A stretch of 23,443 bases of DNA from Hofstenia miamia (Eukaryota; Xenacoelomorpha; Acoela; Hofsteniidae): contig CABFPE010000852.1 in the NCBI GenBank assembly GCA_900660155.1, forward strand, positions 260,819-284,261, given 5' to 3'. Positions within the stretch are counted from its first letter, which is position 1; every line of letters starts with the position of its first letter. Of this stretch, positions 17,469 through 23,443 are shown piece by piece. Below the pieces are notes generated by a model. That model was not told the DNA's origin. It ran no database searches and worked only from the letters and a program-made list of their open reading frames with translations. Position numbers and translations under genes: made by a program.

Positions 17469-18114
17469 TTACAGTTAAATAATATTAATTTAATTTATTA
17501 AATAATTTCATAACTTTTAAGGTGGGAGATTTGTCAAATCTCAGAAAAAAGAAAAAGCCTGCAATACAAATGAAAGAATGCACAATTAAACTTCCTCGAT
17601 ATTCTATGATGGCTATCAATCAACTTGTAATTTTCCATTAACATTTAAAACATTCTAATTAGTACATTTAAAAGATATAATGAACAAAAGTAATATCTTC
17701 ATTTTATTATTATTTAGATTTCTTCGTCCGTGGAGCAGACTTTATCAAGTGAAATGGACAACAGCTCTACTATATCGTCGATTCAAGAAAATCTATAAAT
17801 TTAATTTTTTAAAAAAATTTGTTAAAATTTAATTTTTTCTGAGTAACTATCAAAACAATTTTAAATTTTGCTGTTTCATCAACCCCTTATCTATAGCACT
17901 ATAGTGGTGGAAAAATTTTATGACGCGTTAATATTAATTATTTATTAAATAAAATTCCAACATTACTTTTTACTACAAAATATAAACAATATATTCACCT
18001 AATTCCAAAATTTAAAATTTTAAACTTATAATTTTTATCATTTTAAAATACAATTAAATAGTAAACATTTACAATGCTTTAATATATTTAAAAAATTTTT
18101 TTTGCTATTTAATT
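16961..18114. other. AT-rich non-coding stretch
   Basis: No coding or RNA signal is seen. It contains a 38 bp AT run at 17428-17465. Confidence 0.55.
17428..17465. repeat. (AT)n microsatellite
   Basis: A perfect AT dinucleotide run of 38 bp. Confidence 0.97.
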
Positions 18115-18118
18115 NTTC

Positions 18119-18165
18119 CGAAAAACTACTCAAAGGTGGTGAGTACAATTCTTAGTGAGTTTTAA

Positions 18166-18198
<33 letters not shown>
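18119..18198 (+). repeat. Dispersed repeat plus (AT)n, copy 2
   Basis: GAAAAACTACTCAAAGGTGG and ATTCTTAGTGAGTTTT are followed by an AT run (18168-18198). An N lies at 18115 just before it. Confidence 0.75.
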
Positions 18199-18200
<2 letters not shown>

Positions 18201-18201
<1 letters not shown>

Positions 18202-18432
18202 CAATGTATATTTTCTACTTAACAATTGAGAAGAACTATACAACGACAACCTTAGGCCGATCCTAAGTTCATGAATTTCACTTAAAAATCAATAGATCCT
18301 ATACAAGAACAACCTTACAGCATCCTAAATTTTAACATTTCTCTAAGCAATATATGTTTTCTACTCAACAATAAATAAGGCTTATACAAGAACAGCTTTA
18401 TGGCGTTCCTAACATTACACGAAATTTAATTT
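18201..18432 (+). repeat. Imperfect tandem repeat, period about 146 bp
   Basis: GCAATGTATATTTTCTACTT at 18201 recurs as GCAATATATGTTTTCTACTC at 18347. Within each, CTATACAA(C/G)(G/A)ACAACCTTA-type words ending ATCCTAA or TTCCTAA repeat, with an extra half unit between (18297-18330). Confidence 0.65.
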
Positions 18433-18663
18433 AAGGTTTAGTTAGCCCTCTAGTGGATGAATGTTGTAGTACGAGTACAAAATATTTCTGAAATTAAATT
18501 GAAGCAGTTTTGCCTCCATTTGTTCTAATCATCAGAGACTCAAATGACTCATTACGGAAATAGTCTAAGTGCAAGAGTTCAATAACCCATATTTGCATAT
18601 TTGTCGGAAATAGCGTATATAAATGAAGACATATTATCATATATACATGCTATTATATATTAT
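18433..18663. other. Spacer
   Basis: No feature is recognised between the tandem repeat and the hAT-like end. Confidence 0.4.
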
Positions 18664-20012
18664 ACGGCTGATGGGCAAATCATCCACTAATTGAATCGAA
18701 AATGACGTGAAAGTTATTAATCGAATCCAATCGAATATCGATTCACAATCGAACAAATTCGATCTATTATTTGTTTACTATCGACTTTAAAACTAATGCC
18801 GCTAGTAACACACACACTCATTTTGCAAGAAAATGAACACAGACGTTAACTGCGGCCCGTGAATAAAGCAGGGATTAGAACTAAATAATTTAAATATTGT
18901 TGGTTAACAATAAATTATTGCTATTGATAATAAATCAATGAAATACATTATTGCAATATTGTTGAACACTAAAACAATTATTGTAGACTTGGGGAATGAC
19001 ATTGAAAAGAATGAAATCAAATACAAATGTTGAATAGCACATGCCCTAGTAGCTTAGCGTTTTCTCTACATACTGCAGTACCTAATAATCTCGATTTGTT
19101 TTCAGGGGCACTTTCATTTCCAATTTAGTTTTGTTGCAATGAATAGGCGTTCAGCTTTGTTTTATTTGGGACCACTTGAAATTTGATTAAACCACTTTTT
19201 TACTTGCTTTCTAAAGAATTGCAGGATTTTTATTTCAAAATTTCCCAAAGACGTTTAGTAATTAACAAGTACTCATCAAGGAATGATTTAACTCTATTCA
19301 ACATGGCCATCATGATTTTTGATGACGTTATCAAATCTAAAAATTTGAAGAATTTATCAATACATTAAATACAGATTCTGACGATTGGAAATATATTAAG
19401 ATTATCAGAATTCATTTCTAATTTAGCAAATAAAGATTTCTTAGTTACTTCACTTATTTTTTTCTACCTTACACCAAATATGAGTTTCGCAAAATAGGAC
19501 TAGGCCTACTCTACTGGAACTAGGGTAAGGAAATTGGCGGCCCTTGTCCGAATAAAGTTAAATAATCACATGAAATGCTTTTATCAAATCAACTTACAGC
19601 ACAGTAATGTTAGTTAATACATGGGCAGTTTATGTACAATATTGAAAATGCAATGTCATCACCCAGTTAAATCCGGATAAAACCTATATTACAAATTGAA
19701 GACTAAAATCTGAATGTATCACCACTATTTTCTTCATTAAATTTAACAGAAATCTTTATGCATTGGTATCGATTTTAAATTGACTCCATTAAATACAAAC
19801 TTGCAAATCTCTTCGACAAAAGATGTAATGACTTTTAGAACTACTACACAAGTTGTTGAATGAATTGCCATTGACTGCTTTACAAGGACAATTTTCTATT
19901 TCAATCTGCTGTCCACGAGTTTGTCATTCCTGGTGGAACTTGTATTCAAAGTGAAAGATTGTTATCCTCGTACAGTTTTATCATCAATAAATTTACATCT
20001 TGCTTAATGTAA
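18664..20012 (+). mobile_element. hAT-type transposon remnant
   Basis: The left end, GGCTGATGGGCAAATCA (18666-18682), is followed by a cluster of ATCGAA/ATTCGAT words (18690-18765). This resembles hAT termini of the type CTGGGCAAATCGAAT..., with repeated subterminal motifs. The right part encodes the hAT dimerisation C-terminus (19884-20012). Between them only a 61-codon frame at 19183-19368 is open, and it is unrecognised. No matching right terminus was found, so the 3' boundary is a minimum. Confidence 0.5.
19884..20012 (+). pseudogene. hAT transposase C-terminal dimerisation fragment
   Basis: Forty-two codons to a TAA read SAVHEFVIPGGTCIQSERLL then SSYSFIINKFTSCLM. This matches the hAT C-terminal block (IPATSVPSERxFSxAGxIVxxKRxxL), with CIQSERLLSS for SVPSERVFSS. 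The block mediates transposase dimerisation. The catalytic core is not recognisable upstream, and the ORF is open for only a short distance, so it is a fragment. Confidence 0.65.
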
Positions 20013-21766
20013 ATATTTTGTTACATCACAAATAGAAAATATGTGTTGAATGCGCATTTTTCCGTTCAACTTTGTGTATACTTTCAATAAACATTCAATT
20101 TTCTTGATAAACGTCCACTTTTGGCCAAAATTTTTGACAATTAAATATTGCTTAAGGAAATAGTGGAACACAGCAATTTATCTTAATGTAACGAGATTTC
20201 CAATAGCGTTACTTTTTAGAACAAAACCGATTTAAGAGCATTTTTGAAAAATTTTATTAAAGCCTGTTAAGAAATATCTATGCGGCTGAGTCCGCTTACG
20301 AAATGATAAGATTTGTGCTAAAATTTATTCCTGTACTTAAAGTATTTTTTGTTGAAGTATAACAGATTTTGAAAATGTCCTAGTGGAAAAAGGTTAATGA
20401 AGGGTCTTAAAACCTTCCAGATTGCTGCTGATTTAGACAAAAAACTGCTGATTGACTTACCAATGACATATGCCTGCAGAATTAATTTTATACGAAAAAC
20501 ATAAGAAGTTGTGACTCCTGAAATATGACAGTTAATCCAAATGTATCTGGATAACAATAAATAAATTCAATTCCGGACGGGGCACGGTAATTTTTTGCTT
20601 CAAACTTAAATATATCAAAAATATATCATCTTCGTGATTGTAGACATGAGATTTTTATAAAGTAAATATTAATAACAATACCATCAAAATTTTATGAATA
20701 TAATTACAGAAGATGGAATTGATAAAAAAGATTCGAAATAAAAATGTAATATTTTACGATTGGTTTTATCTAATTGAAATATAGTTTAGCAACAACAATT
20801 CGGATTTAAGCATGATAGAGTCGATGCATCATTTTCCCACAAATGTGATATTTCAAAAAATATTGCAATTCCATAATTTTGATTTGAAGAATTTAGATTA
20901 GAACTAAACTACAAAAATTAGGAATCTTTGCACCCTTTTCTACCACTTCTATTCTTTGTTAGCACTCTAATAATTGTAATCAATATATTTTGAAAACTTG
21001 AAATAGAATTATTTACTCGGATTTTAATCTGAAAACCTCTCCTGTAGCTCAACCTGATTTAACCAGAATACGAATCCATCACAAATTATATTTATATATT
21101 AATATGAGTAATTTGTGAAATTGATTAAGCATCGAGTCAATTAAAATTGATTAGCAAAGTTCATTATTATGTAGTTTTGATTTAAGTTCTTTGATGAATT
21201 CGGAGAATTTTAGCTAGCATCTAAAAATACATGCATAATAAAATTTACTTACCTTATACAAGCAAATACTGTTTTTCAAAAATTTGAGATTATCTTACGG
21301 AAAACTGAAATTTTAAGTCAGCGAAAACACTACTTTGCAATAGATAAGAGAAGACTTTTATAATTTTTCCCAATATTTACATGTGATGTGATTTACGAGT
21401 TTATTTTATTGGGATTTGCAGCTGTTTAACATAAATCAATTTCTGATACAATTTCACATAGTGAAAACGATTTTGTACATTATTTTTCCTTTGAATGTTT
21501 TGTCAAGGTCTATCGATGGTTTGATAAACTGTTTGGCAACAAAAATACACAATCAAAAAAATTTAATTTGCTTTTAGTCAAAATCTCTTCAAATATATAT
21601 CATCCTACAGCGACCCAATATCCCAGAAAGGCTTATTCTTAATACACATATCATCTGCAACCCATTTATTTTATTTTATTTGCATATTCACCAAACACAG
21701 TAAGCAAATTCACAAATAAGCATTTAATAGATAGGTAATAATGAGATCGAAGCCTGGCTTAGTTAG
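20013..21766. other. AT-rich stretch without recognised features
   Basis: Nothing is assignable on either strand. The minus frame at 20318-20557 shows no domain and its composition matches background. Confidence 0.5.
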
Positions 21767-21768
21767 TA

Positions 21769-21919
21769 GGGTGGTTCAAAAAAACTCGACTTGAAATGTT
21801 AATGGGCTACTCTTCCAAAACCTTGCATTCACTGCAAAAACTCGCTGTGTAAATTATTTCTAAAAATTATTAATGCTTAGGAGTTCCTCAAGACCTCTAA
21901 ATTTTTAATCTTTTTGAAA
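21769..21919 (+). repeat. Left terminal inverted repeat
   Basis: It pairs with 23273-23422. Strongly matching segments include CCTTGCATTCACT and GCTGTGTAAATTATTT. Differences and small indels are scattered. Confidence 0.9.
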
Positions 21920-22163
21920 GTAAGAAAACTATGTGAAAATAATTCCAAGTAAATATATTAAATGAATACACTCTAAACTGCTCTGAACAAAAGTGTCATA
22001 CATAAGTCAGGCATCTGCGTGGGCATCAATAAACTAATAAACATGGCATACTGATAAAGCATCATTTGAATAAATCCCACTTCAATATATTACAGTAGAG
22101 ATGTTTTATTCAACTCCTATTCAATCAGTGGGTAGCTTGTGTACTTTATGTTATCTGTGAACA

Positions 22164-23255
22164 ATGGCTGCTGCAACAAGAAGACAGAAGAAAATTTACC
22201 TCCTGGATTCATATGTTGTGGATATAACAGGGTCTAAGCTTCCTTCCAACAAACAAGCTTTGGGTCACTTTCTGTATCTTTACAAAGATCTTCGTTTATT
22301 GAAAAAAAGCTTGCATTACAGTTAAACAGAAGAGAAATGCAATAAGAAAACTGGAGAATTTGCATCACGGATGGCAAAATTTGCAGAAGCAACAATCAAT
22401 CACTCAGAAAACACATGAATAAAATTTTAAGCAATCCTTGGATAACCTTTTTGACATTGCTCATGCAAATGCTCTTTGCATAATGACAAATGACAAAAAT
22501 AAGACGTCGAAGATGTATTGACAGACTAAATGGCAATTTATTGAAAAAGAATAAGAAAAATCAAGTTGCTTTGTTTAAACAAATGAAGTGGGAGCAAAGT
22601 GCAAATACAGCAGCTGAAGCATCAAATACAGTATGCATTCTAGAAGATAGCTCAAGCTCAGCACCAGAAGATTCCATCTCTGATGATGGGAACACAGCTG
22701 GGATGTCTGGTTTTCTTTATTACCCCAAAACAAAGACGAAAACAAATTCCTACCCCTACTGTATTGCAAGCCTAAATCGTTCAAATGTTTCTAACAGAGC
22801 TGCTATGTATATTGCCAGTGAAACTGCCAAACGCCTTGGAAGTAATGTTCAGGATCTTACTTTGATTGTATCTAGCAAACGACGCAGCTATAGGGAACGA
22901 TTTACTGCTGAAGATTTGAATGCTTTTTCTTTTTCTGCAAATGCACCTTTGACAGTTCACTGTGATGCAAAATTTCTGCCTGATTTGAATGGAAGTAAAA
23001 ATTTAGACCTTGTTCCTGTGCTTGTCTTTTAATGAAGATACACAGCTACTATCAGTACCAAAGCTCTCATCTGGAACAGGCAAGGCTCAAGCAAAAGCAG
23101 TATAACAGGATCTAAATGAGTGGAATGTACAAGATAATGTTCAAGCTCTGTGATTTGACATTACTTGCTCGAACACTGGTCGAATTAATGGCGCTTGCGT
23201 CATCATTGAACAACTACTTGGTAGGGATCTGCTATATTTAGCATGACGGCACCAT
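22164..23255 (+). pseudogene. Transposase-like gene of the long-TIR element, truncated
   Basis: The gene starts at ATG 22164 with MAAATRRQKKIYLLDSYVVD, open for 53 codons to a TAA at 22323. A second frame (22324-22521, one stop) has NAIRKLENLHHGW and SLDNLFDIAHANAL. A third (22490-23032, 180 codons) has SNRAAMYIASETAKRLGSNV, SFSANAPLTVHCDAKFLPDL and LDLVPVLVF. A fourth (23031-23255, three stops) has VPKLSSGTGKAQAKAV, FDITCSNTGRINGACVIIEQ and LLGRDLLYLA, ending at RHH. From memory this is a multicopy 'uncharacterized' family in arthropods and cnidarians with an RNase H-like core: D in HCDAKFLPDL, D in FDxTxSNTG, then RHHxxE. The copy ends at RHH, just before the expected acidic residue, then runs into the right TIR. 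Confidence 0.65.
22490..23032 (+). CDS. Longest open part of the transposase-like gene
   Basis: 180 codons are open. The N-terminal part is basic (KIRRRRCIDRLNGNLLKKNK) but out of register with the upstream conserved frame. A serine/acidic segment follows (LEDSSSSAPEDSISDDG), then the conserved domain from NRSNVSNRAAMYIASE onward with the first putative catalytic Asp in HCDAKFLPDL. The frame is lost at VPVLVF by a one-base shift, after which similarity resumes. The nominal ATG at 22490 is probably not the true start; the family start is at 22164. Confidence 0.6.
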   Translation: MTKIRRRRCIDRLNGNLLKKNKKNQVALFKQMKWEQSANTAAEASNTVCILEDSSSSAPEDSISDDGNTAGMSGFLYYPKTKTKTNSYPYCIASLNRSNVSNRAAMYIASETAKRLGSNVQDLTLIVSSKRRSYRERFTAEDLNAFSFSANAPLTVHCDAKFLPDLNGSKNLDLVPVLVF

Positions 23256-23272
23256 ATTTCACATTTCCTTGT

Positions 23273-23422
23273 TTTCAAAAAGATTCAAAATTTAGGGGCG
23301 TGAGGAACCGCTAAATTTTATTATTTTAAAAATAATTTACACAGCGTGTTTTTATAGTGAATGCAAGGTTTCGGCAGGGTAGCCGATTGACATTTCAAAA
23401 TTCGAGTTTTTTTGAACCACCC
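23273..23422 (-). repeat. Right terminal inverted repeat
   Basis: The reverse complement of 21769-21919 with scattered mismatches, ending GAACCACCC at 23414-23422 next to TA. Confidence 0.9.
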
Positions 23423-23423
23423 T

Positions 23424-23443
23424 AATATATATATATATATATA
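23424..23443. repeat. (AT)n microsatellite at window end
   Basis: An AT run directly abutting the right end of the long-TIR transposon; it continues past the window. Confidence 0.9.

Larger units (their letters stand above)
21769..23422 (+). mobile_element. DNA transposon with about 150 bp TIRs and TA flanks
   Basis: Both ends are present. The left begins GGGTGGTTCAAAAAAACTCG, and the right end read on the minus strand begins with the same 20 bases. Similarity continues for about 150 bp on each side. TA lies immediately outside each end (21767-21768 and 23423-23424), compatible with a TA target duplication. Inside is a single broken transposase-like gene on the plus strand. The 1654 bp length is shorter than the gene would need, and the coding part stops where the right TIR begins. 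It is a deleted, non-autonomous copy. Superfamily not assigned; TA flanks point towards Tc1/mariner-like targeting, but the protein is not a typical Tc1 transposase. Confidence 0.85.

Noticed and set aside
20318-20557. 79-codon minus ORF
   Set aside because: No domain, and no conserved pattern in the neighbouring sequence.
22575-22784. 69-codon minus ORF
   Set aside because: Antisense shadow of the transposase-like gene.
23100-23250. TGA codons at two positions where the transposase family seems to have Cys (before FDIT and before RHH), hinting at selenocysteine or recoding
   Set aside because: The same frame also has a TAA, and the gene has several frame changes. There is no hairpin evidence, and decay explains it more simply.
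1-23443. CRISPR arrays, bacterial operons or ribosome binding sites
   Set aside because: None is visible. The sequence is clearly animal nuclear DNA with LINEs, Tc1, hAT and Helentron remains.
1-23443. Long terminal repeats or other virus-like element ends
   Set aside because: No long direct-repeat pair framing gag/pol-like sequence was seen. The direct repeats present (13.6-14.3 kb, 16.9/18.1 kb) do not flank such genes.

Overview
This is a 23.4 kb piece of a very AT-rich animal nuclear genome, probably from an invertebrate. The clues are the many (AT)n runs and the mix of decayed repeats: CR1/L2-like LINEs, an R2/NeSL-like LINE, a Helentron-type rolling-circle element, Tc1/mariner and hAT remnants, and a long-TIR DNA transposon. 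The species cannot be fixed from sequence alone; an arachnid, horseshoe crab, cephalopod or cnidarian would all fit. No intact, obviously functional host gene was found. Almost every recognisable protein stretch is a fossil with frame breaks. Four single N bases (776, 1076, 10772, 18115) look like draft-assembly joins.

Layout. 1-1378 is the endonuclease-to-RT part of a CR1/L2-like LINE on the minus strand, with a 158 bp near-identical duplication at an N that is probably a false haplotype join. 1850-2231 is the 3' end of the same kind of LINE, also minus. 2555-3254 (+) holds a broken SET-domain methyltransferase C-terminus. 3.3-8.2 kb is an inverted-repeat complex. The same 3' tail follows the SET relic (+), reappears in part after an unrecognised ORF at 4279-4617 (+), and follows another unrecognised ORF at 7890-8090 (-). 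Each of the last two copies is followed by a 66-67 nt tRNA-like cloverleaf, and decayed minus-strand coding pieces lie between the arms. 8471-8777 is a Tc1-like 3' end, 9401-9637 a possible retroelement fragment, and 9861-10430 the zinc knuckle plus restriction-like endonuclease end of an R2/NeSL-like LINE (-).

10779-13405 (+) is a Helentron-like element: Rep/helicase linker, PIF1-type helicase, then an OTU protease domain. It is followed by direct repeats, a perfect 72 bp tandem duplication and a 10 bp-stem hairpin at 14414-14438 that may be its 3' end. 14.5-18.6 kb is AT-rich non-coding DNA with microsatellites and small repeats. 18664-20012 carries a hAT remnant. 21769-23422 is a complete-ended DNA transposon with about 150 bp TIRs, TA flanks and a broken transposase that stops where the right TIR begins.

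The genes do not form a pathway; the window is best read as layered transposon insertions. The least explained part is the 3-8 kb inverted complex, where unrelated ORFs share a 3' tail and a tRNA-like structure.
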